NCBI GenBank assembly: GCA_942493315.1
Contig: OW818690.1
Coordinates: 558,001 to 622,000 of the forward strand
Direction of reading: 5' to 3'
Length of the DNA stretch: 64,000 nucleotides
Source: UBA5429 sp942493315
Lineage (GTDB): Bacteria; Bacteroidota; Bacteroidia; Bacteroidales; WCHB1-69
Part shown: positions 1 through 9,613 of the stretch, one piece after another
How the letters are laid out: each line of letters starts with the position of its first letter
Position numbering within the stretch: position 1 is the first letter of the stretch
Notes under the pieces: model-generated
Database searches by the model: none
Told to the model about the DNA's origin: nothing
Seen by the model: the letters and a program-made list of their open reading frames with translations, nothing else
Made by a program: the position numbers and the translations under genes

Positions 1-2630
1 TTTCCGTTATAAAGCCCTTTTTGGAGAATCATTAAAGAGAGTTTTCCCATATCTTCAGCTGTAGAAAATAGGCCTGCATTGCCACAAACACCTCCGAAAA
101 GAGCAGCTGTTTGGTCATGAACATACCCATGAATCACCTGCATTCTGAAGTAAGTGTCATTTTCCGTTGGCGCAATCCTGTTCAAAGCAATTCCTTTTTG
201 TATTGGGTTGAAACAAGTATTTATCATTCCCATTGGTTTGTAAAACTGGTCGCTTACAAATTGATCCAACGTTTGTCCTGTGATATTTTCAACGATCTCT
301 TTGAGAAGTAAAAAGCCTAAATCACTGTATTCATACTTTTTTTTACCCAAATTGGTCTCTTTTAACATTTGAAATATTTGTGTTTGAAAAGCTTTGTTCA
401 GATATAAATTTTGAGCTATCTGAATTGTAAAGGTTTCATTTTGAATATCATTCAAATACAAATAGCGAAGTGAGTCAGAGTCTAATCTCCTATAAAAGGG
501 TATAAAAGCAGGCAATCCTGAGGTATGAGTCAATAACTCATCTATAGTAATTTTTCCAATGGGACTATTTTCAAAAATAGGTAAATATTGTTCCACTTTA
601 TCTTTTAATCGAAGTTTATGGTCATCATACAACTTCATCACAGCCAAAGTGGTAGCTGCTGTTTTGGTGATAGAAGCAATGTCATACATAGTTTGAGAAT
701 CCACTGCTGTTTTTATATCATAATCTAAAAAGCCATAGTTTCTGGAGAACACTGTTTTTCCATTTTTAATAGCCATCACCTGACAACCGGGAAAGTATTG
801 ATTGTTAATTCCATTCTTCACAATAGAATCGATTTCATCAAGAGTTTTTTGAGAGAGTGAATGGGATTTTGCATTATTTTGGTGTTCCTGAACCGGTTTT
901 TTTATCTCTTCTGTTACTCCGGATGGAGCCGTATAGGTATTTAGATTATGGTTCCAGTTGGTTCCCGATTTGTATTTTAAAGTGGTTACAGGGAGTACTC
1001 CTTCAAAGAACATTTTGCCAAAAATTCCGTCTAATGCAGCGGAAACACTTATTGGTGTTCTTTGATATCCAATTAAAACTGCACTACATTTAGAAACATC
1101 GCCCCATTGTTCTAAAGCGTAAGGATTTCCAAATAATGCAAGAATCACTTTCTTTGTTTTATTCAATTCATTCGTAAAACGGATCGACTGTGATGAGATC
1201 CCATACTGCTTGGCCGGATTTTGATTGGTAGCACTGTATAAAATGATCACATTTGGATAGGAAGCAAGTTCTTGAATGGCTCTCAACTCTTGTGTTTTTG
1301 TCAATTCTTTATCCAATACTATATATTTGATTTTATGATCCTTACATAACTGAATAGAATAAGGGGTTGTCTCCTGATCTCCAAAAATGACTGCTGCTGT
1401 GTATGTTTTATTGGTGATGGGAATAGCACCGTCATTCGTGATGAGGGTTAATGCTTTGGTTTCAATAGTGGTGATCAGTTCATTGGCTCTTTTTGCTTCT
1501 AAAAGTGCTGAAATATCTGTGGATAAGGGGGTAAAATCGGTAAGTCCAAGATCCTCTTTCAATTGTAATACTTTCAAACATTTTTCATTGATCTCTTTTT
1601 CAGAAATGAGTCCCGATTCAACTGCTTTTTTAATTTCAGGAATGATCACACTCATCTCATTTGGGAGCAATAACATATCGATTCCGGCTACTAAACATTT
1701 GATTTCTGCTTCAGCTCCGTTTTTGTAATATTTTCTCAACCCATCCATCTCCATTCCATCACTTACTATAATCCCTTTATATTCCAATTGGTTTTTAAGT
1801 AATTCTGTAACAATGGGATACGAAAGCGTGGCGATGGAGTTTTCGGAACTGTCCAATGCAGGAATATTGAGATGAGCGACCATAATCATGGGCACATTTA
1901 GTTCTATCATTTTGGTAAATGGATAGATCTCCGTTTCAAAAAGCTGTGATTTGGATTTGGTAATAATAGGTAGCCCTTTATGGGAGTCCACTTCAGTATC
2001 TCCATGACCGGGAAAATGTTTGGCAGATGCGGCCACTTTTTCAGATTGCATCCCTTTCATGTAAGCGATCCCTTTCCGCACCACCCACTCTTTATTTTCT
2101 CCAAAAGAGCGACTATTGATGACGGGATTTTTGCTGTTGTTATTAACATCCACCACCGGGGCAAAATTAAGGTGGATTCCTAAAGCGATACACTCTCTGG
2201 CAATCTCTTTACCCATTTCGTAAATGAGTGAATCGTACTGAGGAGGTAAAGCACCTAATGTCATATTTCTAGGGAAACGAGGCATACTATCCAACCTCAT
2301 CGAAGGACCCCATTCCGCATCCATAGTTACCAAAAGGGGAATTTTACTTACCGATTGTATTCTATTAGTCAGATAAATTTCCCGAAGTGGTCCTCCTTGA
2401 AAAAAACAAACAGCTCCAGGCTGGTAGGTTTGTATATCACTAACCATTTTAGCATTGTAAGTTTCGTCAAAGTTAGAATGGATCCGAATGATCAAAAGTT
2501 GCGCGATCTTCTCTTCGAGGGTCATCCTGGTTAATTGTTGATGAGCCCATACATATTTGGGGGTAGTCGTTTGAGCAAACGAACAAAGGAATAAGGAAGC
2601 AAAAAGGATCAAAATCGCAATTTTTTTCAT
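1..2630 (-). CDS. GH3 beta-N-acetylhexosaminidase / serine beta-lactamase-fold fusion, 3' end beyond window
   Basis: An open frame of 876 codons runs from an ATG at 2630 off the left edge. A signal peptide (about residues 1-20, ending SFAQ) is followed by a GH3 domain. It carries KHFPGHGDT near residue 204, followed shortly by DSH, the signature of NagZ-like N-acetylhexosaminidases. A second domain resembles class C beta-lactamase/penicillin-binding enzymes: SITK near residue 650 fits the SxxK nucleophile and a later YSD fits the Tyr motif. Such fusions are known in Bacteroidota and are thought to act on peptidoglycan fragments in the periplasm or at the surface; that role here is inferred. 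The C-terminal end is not visible. Confidence 0.9.
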   Translation of the reverse strand, partial: MKKIAILILFASLFLCSFAQTTTPKYVWAHQQLTRMTLEEKIAQLLIIRIHSNFDETYNAKMVSDIQTYQPGAVCFFQGGPLREIYLTNRIQSVSKIPLLVTMDAEWGPSMRLDSMPRFPRNMTLGALPPQYDSLIYEMGKEIARECIALGIHLNFAPVVDVNNNSKNPVINSRSFGENKEWVVRKGIAYMKGMQSEKVAASAKHFPGHGDTEVDSHKGLPIITKSKSQLFETEIYPFTKMIELNVPMIMVAHLNIPALDSSENSIATLSYPIVTELLKNQLEYKGIIVSDGMEMDGLRKYYKNGAEAEIKCLVAGIDMLLLPNEMSVIIPEIKKAVESGLISEKEINEKCLKVLQLKEDLGLTDFTPLSTDISALLEAKRANELITTIETKALTLITNDGAIPITNKTYTAAVIFGDQETTPYSIQLCKDHKIKYIVLDKELTKTQELRAIQELASYPNVIILYSATNQNPAKQYGISSQSIRFTNELNKTKKVILALFGNPYALEQWGDVSKCSAVLIGYQRTPISVSAALDGIFGKMFFEGVLPVTTLKYKSGTNWNHNLNTYTAPSGVTEEIKKPVQEHQNNAKSHSLSQKTLDEIDSIVKNGINNQYFPGCQVMAIKNGKTVFSRNYGFLDYDIKTAVDSQTMYDIASITKTAATTLAVMKLYDDHKLRLKDKVEQYLPIFENSPIGKITIDELLTHTSGLPAFIPFYRRLDSDSLRYLYLNDIQNETFTIQIAQNLYLNKAFQTQIFQMLKETNLGKKKYEYSDLGFLLLKEIVENITGQTLDQFVSDQFYKPMGMINTCFNPIQKGIALNRIAPTENDTYFRMQVIHGYVHDQTAALFGGVCGNAGLFSTAEDMGKLSLMILQKGLYNG

Positions 2631-2719
2631 AGAGAAGAATATAAGTATTTGTACAAAAATGAAATATAAATTAGCTTGGTTTTAAATTACAACTCTCAAA
2701 AATACAAAATATTATCGAT

Positions 2720-2801
2720 TGCTCAGAATGCTCGAGTGCTCAGAATACTCGAATGCTCAATGTGCTCATGTGCTCGTTAGCTCAGAATGCTCAATGTGCT
2801 C
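2720..2801. repeat. degenerate 8-9 base tandem word repeat (GCTC-type)
   Basis: About ten copies of an 8-9 base word ending in GCTC (for example GAATGCTC, AATGTGCTC) lie between two minus-strand genes. There is no open frame and no clear hairpin. It abuts a second word repeat of different sequence. Function unknown. Confidence 0.75.
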
Positions 2802-2803
2802 CT

Positions 2804-2868
2804 TTCGCCCTTATCCCTTCGCCCTTAGCCCTGTGCCCTGTGCCCTTAGCCTTTCGCCCTTCGCCCTT
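2804..2868. repeat. heptanucleotide tandem repeat (GCCCTTN type)
   Basis: A run of 7-base units close to CGCCCTT or AGCCCTT ends exactly where the stop codon of the S46 gene begins at 2869. The same word builds the hairpin at 9544-9603. It could act as a 3' transcript end or be a slippage-derived satellite; the sequence does not decide. Confidence 0.75.
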
Positions 2869-5010
2869 CTACTGAATTAATTCCATTTCATCAAAAAGGT
2901 AAGCGGAATTGCCATATTTTTCGATCAAAAATAACATATATCGGATATCCAAACAGATAGATCGGTGAATATTATTATTAAACAAATAAGTGTTTCCTAA
3001 GGATTCCTGATTGACATCAAACATCATCCCAATCAGAGCTCCTTGTCCGTTCAAAACCGGACTTCCATTACTTCCCTCTCCACTATCTGCGTTGGTTAAA
3101 AAACAGATTCTCATCTCTTCCTCAAATTCATAAGGTCCGAAATCAGACTCCAAAAACAAACTTTCCAGTTTCGCAGGGATCTTATATTGGGGATCATTTG
3201 ATTTACTGTTCATTTTTTCAATAATTCCAATATGATTGGTATAGTATTGATAGGATATTGCATTATAGGGTTGGTAACCTGAAATATTTCCATAAGATAC
3301 TCTTAATGAACTATTTCCATCAAAGTAGTACGATTTTTCCTCATTTTTAATCTTATTGAACAAAACTCCTGAGTATTCCCTTCTCAATGGAATCATGGTT
3401 TTTTCAAATTCCTGATACACTTTCTCTCCTTTGGAGATCGTTTTGATCACTTCATGATAATAACGAAGTAACGGATCTACTTGATAGACAGATTTTTTAG
3501 GGTTTTCTAAAAATTTTCTTAATGCTTCTTCCGAACTGAAAATCGATTTATTGATGATTGCATAAGCAAAATTGTTGTATTCATTGTTATAAAACTTGGT
3601 CACATAAGGCCCGATTTTGGGTTTTAAACCTTCGGGTAGTTTTCCCCATAACCCAAATGATGCTTGCATCAACTTCACTTCCATCTCGGTATCACAACCG
3701 GCAATTAATCTTTTATATTTTGCCATAATGGTATCGATCTCCTGCTCTGTTTTAAGATTGGGTGTAATCTCTTTTAAAAAGTAGGGAAGCATCATAAACC
3801 GGGATGATTGTATGGTTAGATTGCCATACCAATAACAACGCATCAGGTTGATATCCATGCTATTTGTGACAGAATCAATCTTTATAAAAACAGAATCATA
3901 TAAAACAGAGATCTCATCTTGCATTAAATTCCAACGTCTCATTTTTTGCTCCCTCACCTGAATCTCGCTGAGTATATTAAGAGACGTCATATTATCCGTT
4001 TCCCCTTTGAAAAGTTTATATTGATGGGCTAATTTCTGGTGAAAAGGAGCATACGTTAATTGGGAGGTTTCTTTTGTTAAAATTCCGTTTTTTAACGGAG
4101 TTAACAACACTCCGGCACTCTCTACAAAAGGGATTTTAAACTTCTCGGTTTGAAATTTTATTTCAGCAGAACTCATATACCGACCCGATGACTCAGGATA
4201 TCCCCAAACCATAGTGAAGTCGTTTTCCTGATAGCCTTTCAATGAGATGGGCAAAAAATATTTCGGTTTAATAGGTTCATTTAATGCAGAATAAGAAGCT
4301 GAAGTTCCATCCGGTGCTCCGTAGATTCTCAAAATACAAAAATCTGCATTGTGTCGGGGCCATTGAAACAATTCCTCTTCTCCACCAAATTGTGCAATCG
4401 ATGAGGGTGGACTAACAACCAGTCTTATGTCATTAAACTCCTGAAATACATATAAATAGTACTCATTTCCGGAACAGTACGATTCAACGGATACTTTATA
4501 TTTTTGATCAAGCTGATAAGCAGCTATGATCTTTTTTATTTTGCGATCAATCAGCTCTTCTCTTTTGTACTCCGGAATATTTTCAGGAATCGCTCCTAAC
4601 ACCTCTTCTGTTATATTTTGCATTTGTACCAGAAACGTTACTGTTAATCCCACACAGGGCAACTCTTCCGTCCTATTTGTCGCCCAAAAACCATCTTTTA
4701 CATAATTTCTATCAAGTGATGATAATCCGGAGATAAAAGGGAAGATATTTCTATAGGTTGTGACCACCAACCCATTATTGGAAATCACTGATCCTGTGCC
4801 TGTTCCAATTTGAACTATTGCATCTTTGATGGATGGTTTGTTGATATCATACAATTGCTCCGCGGTAAGTTTTAATCCGGAGCGTCTCATTTCATTGTAA
4901 TTAAAATCTTTAATCAGTACAGGCAACCACAACCCTTCATAAGGCGGTGTTGATGGTATTGCTGTAAGGGTAAGAAAGATAAATAACAAAAATGAGCAAC
5001 CTCTTTTCAT
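2869..5010 (-). CDS. S46-family (DPP7/DPP11-like) peptidase homologue, catalytic residues missing
   Basis: 713 residues with a signal peptide, the usual length for S46 dipeptidyl-peptidases. Family blocks are clear: GLKLTAEQLYDIN, then KDGFWAT, WPRHNADF (with the catalytic Asp) and the C-terminal NGSPVLN...LIGMMFD block. The active-site His segment, normally TNHHC, reads TTYRN at residues 84-88. The nucleophile segment, normally GNSGSP, reads GSNGSP at 646-651, placing Asn where Ser is expected. The usual Cys residues are absent as well. I read this as a non-catalytic paralogue, although Ser647 next to the site leaves some doubt. Its ATG overlaps the stop of the upstream S8 protease by one base (TAATG), so the two are probably translationally coupled. 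Confidence 0.88.
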   Translation of the reverse strand: MKRGCSFLLFIFLTLTAIPSTPPYEGLWLPVLIKDFNYNEMRRSGLKLTAEQLYDINKPSIKDAIVQIGTGTGSVISNNGLVVTTYRNIFPFISGLSSLDRNYVKDGFWATNRTEELPCVGLTVTFLVQMQNITEEVLGAIPENIPEYKREELIDRKIKKIIAAYQLDQKYKVSVESYCSGNEYYLYVFQEFNDIRLVVSPPSSIAQFGGEEELFQWPRHNADFCILRIYGAPDGTSASYSALNEPIKPKYFLPISLKGYQENDFTMVWGYPESSGRYMSSAEIKFQTEKFKIPFVESAGVLLTPLKNGILTKETSQLTYAPFHQKLAHQYKLFKGETDNMTSLNILSEIQVREQKMRRWNLMQDEISVLYDSVFIKIDSVTNSMDINLMRCYWYGNLTIQSSRFMMLPYFLKEITPNLKTEQEIDTIMAKYKRLIAGCDTEMEVKLMQASFGLWGKLPEGLKPKIGPYVTKFYNNEYNNFAYAIINKSIFSSEEALRKFLENPKKSVYQVDPLLRYYHEVIKTISKGEKVYQEFEKTMIPLRREYSGVLFNKIKNEEKSYYFDGNSSLRVSYGNISGYQPYNAISYQYYTNHIGIIEKMNSKSNDPQYKIPAKLESLFLESDFGPYEFEEEMRICFLTNADSGEGSNGSPVLNGQGALIGMMFDVNQESLGNTYLFNNNIHRSICLDIRYMLFLIEKYGNSAYLFDEMELIQ

Positions 5011-6635
5011 TACTTTTTAATGAATTTTACAGCAGATCTGGATTGATTGGTAGTCACTTGAATAAGATAGATTCCGGCATTTAAAGCACTGATATTTAAG
5101 GGAACATCTTGCTCTTGTGCATCTGTTGAAACCAAAATTTTTCCGGCCATATCCAGTATTTGAACTGAAAGTATCTGTCCTTGTTTGGCTTTAATATTTA
5201 AAATATTTTCGGCAGGATTAGGATAAACAACAACATTATTATCTTTGATATAGGTGTCAATTCCGGTACTATTGTCAAGAAAAGCCTGAAAGAAATCAGG
5301 AATTCCGTAGCCAAAATCGTTGTCAGGATTGTTATAAATATGGCCATGTTCGCGAATCACCTGCATCAATTCGATAGCAGATAAATGGGGTAAAGATTGC
5401 CATAAACAGGCAGCCATTCCGGTAATTACGGGTCCGGAGAAACTGGTTCCACTCCCTTGTACAATAGTTCCATCAGTAGCGCTCACCCAAGTGTCCCAAC
5501 CCACAGAAGTTACATCCGGTTTTACGCGACCATCTGCACTTGGACCATATCCGGAAAAAGAAGCAATTAGGCTATCTTTATTCATAGCTCCTACGGAAAT
5601 AATATCGAATGCATCAGCGGGTCTGCTGATATATCCCCATTCTGAACCCCTTTCATTTCCTGCACTTACAACCACAACGATCCCTTTTTGTCCTGCAATA
5701 GTTGCCGCTTGTGAAGCCACACTGGAAATTCCATCATTTTGTTGAGGGGTCATATCGCCTTCGGGAAAATCTGCAAAAACAGTATATCCTAATGAAGAGT
5801 TGATCACATCAGCACCTAAACTATCCGCTAATTCAGCTCCTGCAGCCCAGAAATCCTCTTCAATCAATTGTTCACTCCATGGGTTTTCAGAACGAATAAA
5901 GTAATAGTTTGCCATTGGAGCTGTTCCTATCAAAAAACCTTCAATATTTGATGCAATGATGGATGTAACAGATGTTCCATGACCATGTCCGAAATACACA
6001 TTGTTACTTCCCGGAATCATATCACGGGTTCCCCAGATCCTATCCTCATTATACAAATGTTGAAAATGAGAAATGGTATCAAATCCATCCCAACCTGCAT
6101 CCAGAATACAAATCAACATTCCTTCGCCTCTGAATCCTCTGTTATGTAAGGAATCTCCATGATGAACCTTGATTTGGTCTATACTACTTCCATAATTATA
6201 ATCACGGGTTGAGTTGGTAGCAAATTTATCAGGTCCGGCTTCATTGCCCCAGGGTTGGGTAATATTGTAGTTGGCTACAGGCACCACATATTGTACACAT
6301 CCCAAATTTTGAATTCCGGGAATATGAGCTTCATTTGGACAATAAATAACTACGGTATTCATCCATTTAGAGGTTGACAACACCTGGATATTGGAATCAA
6401 ACGCCTTAATTTGGTTTATATATGATTGATTCACAGGAAGATCCTGCGTCGTGATCGGAATATTAAAACGATCTCTTTTCTCTATCGCTCTAGGAGAAAG
6501 AAAAGCTTCCGGATTGTTGATACTGTATGGAGAATTATTTTTGTTATTCAAATAAACTCGGTAACAGTTTGCGGTTTGACCAAAGATGGAGAAACCAAAG
6601 CTAAAAAGTGCAAGCACTAATAAAAAACGTTTCAT
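5010..6635 (-). CDS. secreted S8 subtilisin-like serine protease with T9SS sorting domain
   Basis: 541 residues. A signal peptide (about 1-19) and a short prosegment precede a subtilase domain. The triad is visible as Asp in LDAGWDGFD near 178, His in GHGTSV near 220 and Ser in SGTSFSGP near 397. The last 75 residues (starting VVYPNPAENI, ending KFIKK) match a type A T9SS C-terminal sorting domain, so the protein is likely exported across the outer membrane. It lies 12 bases after ychF and overlaps the S46 homologue, suggesting a nifU-ychF-S8-S46 transcript. Confidence 0.92.
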   Translation of the reverse strand: MKRFLLVLALFSFGFSIFGQTANCYRVYLNNKNNSPYSINNPEAFLSPRAIEKRDRFNIPITTQDLPVNQSYINQIKAFDSNIQVLSTSKWMNTVVIYCPNEAHIPGIQNLGCVQYVVPVANYNITQPWGNEAGPDKFATNSTRDYNYGSSIDQIKVHHGDSLHNRGFRGEGMLICILDAGWDGFDTISHFQHLYNEDRIWGTRDMIPGSNNVYFGHGHGTSVTSIIASNIEGFLIGTAPMANYYFIRSENPWSEQLIEEDFWAAGAELADSLGADVINSSLGYTVFADFPEGDMTPQQNDGISSVASQAATIAGQKGIVVVVSAGNERGSEWGYISRPADAFDIISVGAMNKDSLIASFSGYGPSADGRVKPDVTSVGWDTWVSATDGTIVQGSGTSFSGPVITGMAACLWQSLPHLSAIELMQVIREHGHIYNNPDNDFGYGIPDFFQAFLDNSTGIDTYIKDNNVVVYPNPAENILNIKAKQGQILSVQILDMAGKILVSTDAQEQDVPLNISALNAGIYLIQVTTNQSRSAVKFIKK

Positions 6636-6647
6636 GGGTTGAATCGG

Positions 6648-7745
6648 TTATACGTTAAAACGGATATGGAGAATATCTCCATCTTTTACTTCATAAGTTT
6701 TTCCTTCTACAGATAGTTTTCCTGCCTCTTTACATTTCAATTCGGAGCCCAGGGATACCAAATCATCATATTTGATCACCTCAGCTCTGATAAATCCGCG
6801 TTCCAAATCACTGTGAATAGCACCCGCAGCCTGAGGAGCTAACATCCCTTTTCTGATGGTCCATGCTCGATTCTCTTTACCACCAACGGTAAAAAAGGAG
6901 ATCAGGTTCAAAAGTTTATAAGCTGAACGGATCACTTTGCGGACACCGGCTTCATGTAAGCCAACATCTTCCAGGAACACCATTCTCTCCTCTTCATCAT
7001 CCAATTCTGCAATTTCGGATTCAATTTTTCCGGCAATGACTAACATTTCGCCATTCTTATCTTTCAGATATTCAGCTACTTTATCAGAATATTTATTTCC
7101 GGTAACTGCCTGTTCATCACTTACATTACAAACATACAATTGAGGTTTTTCAGTCAGTAAGAGTAAATCAGCAATCACTTCATGTTCCTCATCGGTGAGT
7201 TCCAAGGTTCTGATATTCTCAAAGTTTTCGATATGCGTTTTACATTTATGGAGCACTTCATAATCTCTTTTTGCAGTACGTTCGCCCACCTTCATCGCTT
7301 TCTCCACTTTAAGCATTTTGCGTTCAATCTGCTCTAAATCTTTCACTTGCAATTCAAAATCGATAATTTCGATATCCCGGACAGGATCAATTGAACCCTC
7401 AACATGAGGAAGATTTGGGTTATCAAAACAACGAAGAACATGTATTAAAGCATCGCAAAGCCTTACATCTCCTAAGAATCCGTTACCGATACCCTCGCCA
7501 TGATTGGCACCTTTTGCCAAACCGGGGATATCCACTAAATCCATAGTTGCATAAACCAATTTTTCAGCTCTGATAAAGGTGTTAATATGTTCCAATCTAG
7601 GATCTGGAACATTACAAACGCCAATATTGGATTTATTTGTACTGTAAGCAAAATCGGTAATAGCTGCTTTTGTATTCGATATACAATTGAATAATGTTGT
7701 TTTTCCACTATTGGTTAACCCAATAATTCCACATTTTAATCCCAT
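6648..7745 (-). CDS. ychF: YchF/OLA1-type P-loop ATPase
   Basis: 365 residues, the normal YchF length. The P-loop is GLTNSGKTTLF at about residues 9-19, followed by VDIPGLAKGA (Walker B / G3 region). The base-recognition motif is the ATPase-type variant (NVSDE) rather than the GTPase NKxD. The C-terminal TGS-like domain ends DGDILHIRFNV, which is typical. The family is cytoplasmic and ribosome-associated. It starts 15 bases after the NifU-like gene. Confidence 0.95.
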   Translation of the reverse strand: MGLKCGIIGLTNSGKTTLFNCISNTKAAITDFAYSTNKSNIGVCNVPDPRLEHINTFIRAEKLVYATMDLVDIPGLAKGANHGEGIGNGFLGDVRLCDALIHVLRCFDNPNLPHVEGSIDPVRDIEIIDFELQVKDLEQIERKMLKVEKAMKVGERTAKRDYEVLHKCKTHIENFENIRTLELTDEEHEVIADLLLLTEKPQLYVCNVSDEQAVTGNKYSDKVAEYLKDKNGEMLVIAGKIESEIAELDDEEERMVFLEDVGLHEAGVRKVIRSAYKLLNLISFFTVGGKENRAWTIRKGMLAPQAAGAIHSDLERGFIRAEVIKYDDLVSLGSELKCKEAGKLSVEGKTYEVKDGDILHIRFNV

Positions 7746-7760
7746 AATTTTTTTTTAAAA

Positions 7761-8009
7761 TTAGAATCCTAAACTCTCATCCACTACACTGTGAATTTCA
7801 GGAATATATTTTTTAATTGTTGATTCTACACCGTTTTTAAGGGTAATTTTGGCATGAGGGCATGAGCCACATGCTCCTTGTAGTTTCACTTTAACTACAT
7901 TATCTTCAGTAAGTTCTAAAAACTGAATATCGCCACCATCTTGTTGAAGGAATGGGCGTAATTGATCGATTATATCAATAACTTCTTCTTTTAATGTCAT
8001 TTTTTCCAT
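7761..8009 (-). CDS. NifU C-terminal-domain Fe-S scaffold protein
   Basis: 82 residues corresponding to the NifU C-terminal domain alone. The CxxC in GACGSCPHAKITLK (about residues 50-53) is the cluster-binding motif. Such proteins carry or assemble Fe-S clusters in the cytoplasm. It is the first gene of the leftward transcript, with a good -7 element 29 bases upstream of its ATG. Confidence 0.93.
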   Translation of the reverse strand: MEKMTLKEEVIDIIDQLRPFLQQDGGDIQFLELTEDNVVKVKLQGACGSCPHAKITLKNGVESTIKKYIPEIHSVVDESLGF

Positions 8010-8037
8010 TGTTATAATTTTTAATTAAATGAATCTG

Positions 8038-8045
8038 CAAAAATA
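8038..8045 (-). promoter_or_regulatory. Bacteroidota -7 element (TATTTTTG) for nifU-ychF
   Basis: On the minus strand TATTTTTGC fits the TAnnTTTG -7 consensus, 29 bases before the nifU-like ATG. Confidence 0.55.
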
Positions 8046-8073
8046 CGAAATAATTTAACAGATAACAATTAAC

Positions 8074-8199
8074 TTATCAGGTTTCAGTTATCAGGTTTCG
8101 GTTATCAGGTTTCAGTTATCAGGTTTCGGTTATCAGGTTTCAGTTATCTGGTTTCAGTTATCTGGTTTCGGTTATCAGGTTTCAGTTATCAGGTTTCTG
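8074..8199. repeat. 14-bp tandem repeat (TTATCAGGTTTCAG/CGG), nine units
   Basis: Nine nearly identical 14-base units, alternating TTTCAG and TTTCGG endings with some TCTGG variants, fill most of the left half of the 460-base gap between nifU and the next gene. They are followed by a weaker AGTGAnnn-type word run to about 8255. I see no gene or stable hairpin in 8200-8469. Confidence 0.85.
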
Positions 8200-8469
8200 G
8201 GGACAAGTGATAGGTGAGTGGGGATAAGTGAACATAGTGAGACTTTGTGATAACTTCTTTTAACATTGTGAACCCATATAAATCTTGCCAATTTGACACA
8301 TCAGCACACCAAAAAATGAAAATATCAACATTTTTGAGAAAAAATCATGCGCTCGTTTGGAAAAATAGAGTATAATGTTAATTTTTAATAAATTATGAGA
8401 TTTATCAATTTTTTTTTGTAACATTGCCAGAAATATTTAAAAACAATTTTTTTTATAAACTTTAGATTT

Positions 8470-9459
8470 ATGAAACTACAACATTTGTACAATTGGAAAA
8501 TATATTTTTTACTTTTATTTACTTTTATTCAATTAAATTTTGAAAATAAAGTACTTGCACAAGCTGAACATACCGGCATAATTTGGGTTGTTCCAAACCG
8601 ACCCGATGCTTTTCCGGTGAATGGCAACCGCACTGGAAACTCAGGACTCAATTTAGCGTTTGAAGATTATCATGTTATTGAGTATGTTTTTATAGATTCT
8701 TTATATTTCACAGAACAAATTGATCTTAATGGAATTCCCATAAAACAACCTGTCTATCAAATCCGTTTGCAAGAGGAATATGCTCATTGGGAATTAAGTA
8801 TGTTACATCTTTTAAAAGATTGTTATCCTGGTTTTTTTAAGGATTTCGCTCATCCATATTATAATACATTTAGTAATGGACAAACCGTTACTACTGACAA
8901 CGGGCTAATTATCTTAGAATTCGAAAACATTTTTTTCAACACAACTCTTCTTCCTCGTTCAAACACAAGGTCCAATAATAAACCTATGAATTTAATTTTA
9001 CAAAAATATGATATAAAATCATATTCCTATCGTGCTTTTCCACCAGCTTTCGGAGAGGATACGTCTTACAGAATAATAAAAATTTTATGTGATTATCAAG
9101 ATGCTTTACCTTTATTCTACGATTTGTTTTCAATAGACTATCTTTATAATTATATAAGTATTGCAAGATCCTATATTTTTGGAGAAAATTATAATCCGTG
9201 TGGCTCATATAGTTATATTTCAACTGAATCTGAATCATCTATCAATATTTTTCCTAATCCTGCTTATGATAAAATCACTATTTCTGGAGTGACACCGGAA
9301 TCAATTATTGTATATGATGTCATGGGTAATAGAGTTATGACAGAATTTGATGTTGAAGCAAAAAAAATAAGTTTAAAACATTTATCTAGTGGATTGTATG
9401 TTATAATGATCATCACTCAAGATGGAAAAGTAATTACAGAAAAAATAATAAAACAATAG
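8470..9459 (+). CDS. secreted protein of unknown function with T9SS sorting domain
   Basis: 329 residues. An N-terminal hydrophobic segment (about residues 12-31, ending VLAQA) looks like a signal peptide. The middle region, about 200 residues rich in Tyr, Phe and Asn, matches nothing I recognise. The final 75 residues (SINIFPNPAYDKITI to TEKIIKQ) match a type A T9SS sorting domain, so it is probably surface-bound or released. It stands alone, facing purE across a long hairpin. The ATG at 8470 fits the signal peptide. Confidence 0.85.
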   Translation: MKLQHLYNWKIYFLLLFTFIQLNFENKVLAQAEHTGIIWVVPNRPDAFPVNGNRTGNSGLNLAFEDYHVIEYVFIDSLYFTEQIDLNGIPIKQPVYQIRLQEEYAHWELSMLHLLKDCYPGFFKDFAHPYYNTFSNGQTVTTDNGLIILEFENIFFNTTLLPRSNTRSNNKPMNLILQKYDIKSYSYRAFPPAFGEDTSYRIIKILCDYQDALPLFYDLFSIDYLYNYISIARSYIFGENYNPCGSYSYISTESESSINIFPNPAYDKITISGVTPESIIVYDVMGNRVMTEFDVEAKKISLKHLSSGLYVIMIITQDGKVITEKIIKQ

Positions 9460-9543
9460 ACACATCCTAATATTTAGTATCTTTACACATTAAAATCTGG
9501 TCAGTTGAACCTCTTCTCATGAAAAGTGATTGTAAATAAATAG

Positions 9544-9603
9544 GGCGAAGGGCTAAAGGCAAAGGGCGAAAATGATTTCGCCCTTTGCCTTTAGCCCTTC
9601 GCC
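9544..9603. repeat. perfect 28-bp inverted repeat built of heptad words; possible bidirectional terminator
   Basis: The arms 9544-9571 and 9576-9603 are exact reverse complements around a 4-base loop (ATGA). Both arms are made of the GCCCTTN words seen at 2804-2868. It sits between convergent genes (the 8470 gene and purE), so it may stop transcription from both sides. It lacks a classical T-tract after the stem. Confidence 0.85.
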
Positions 9604-9613
9604 TTTAGCCCGT

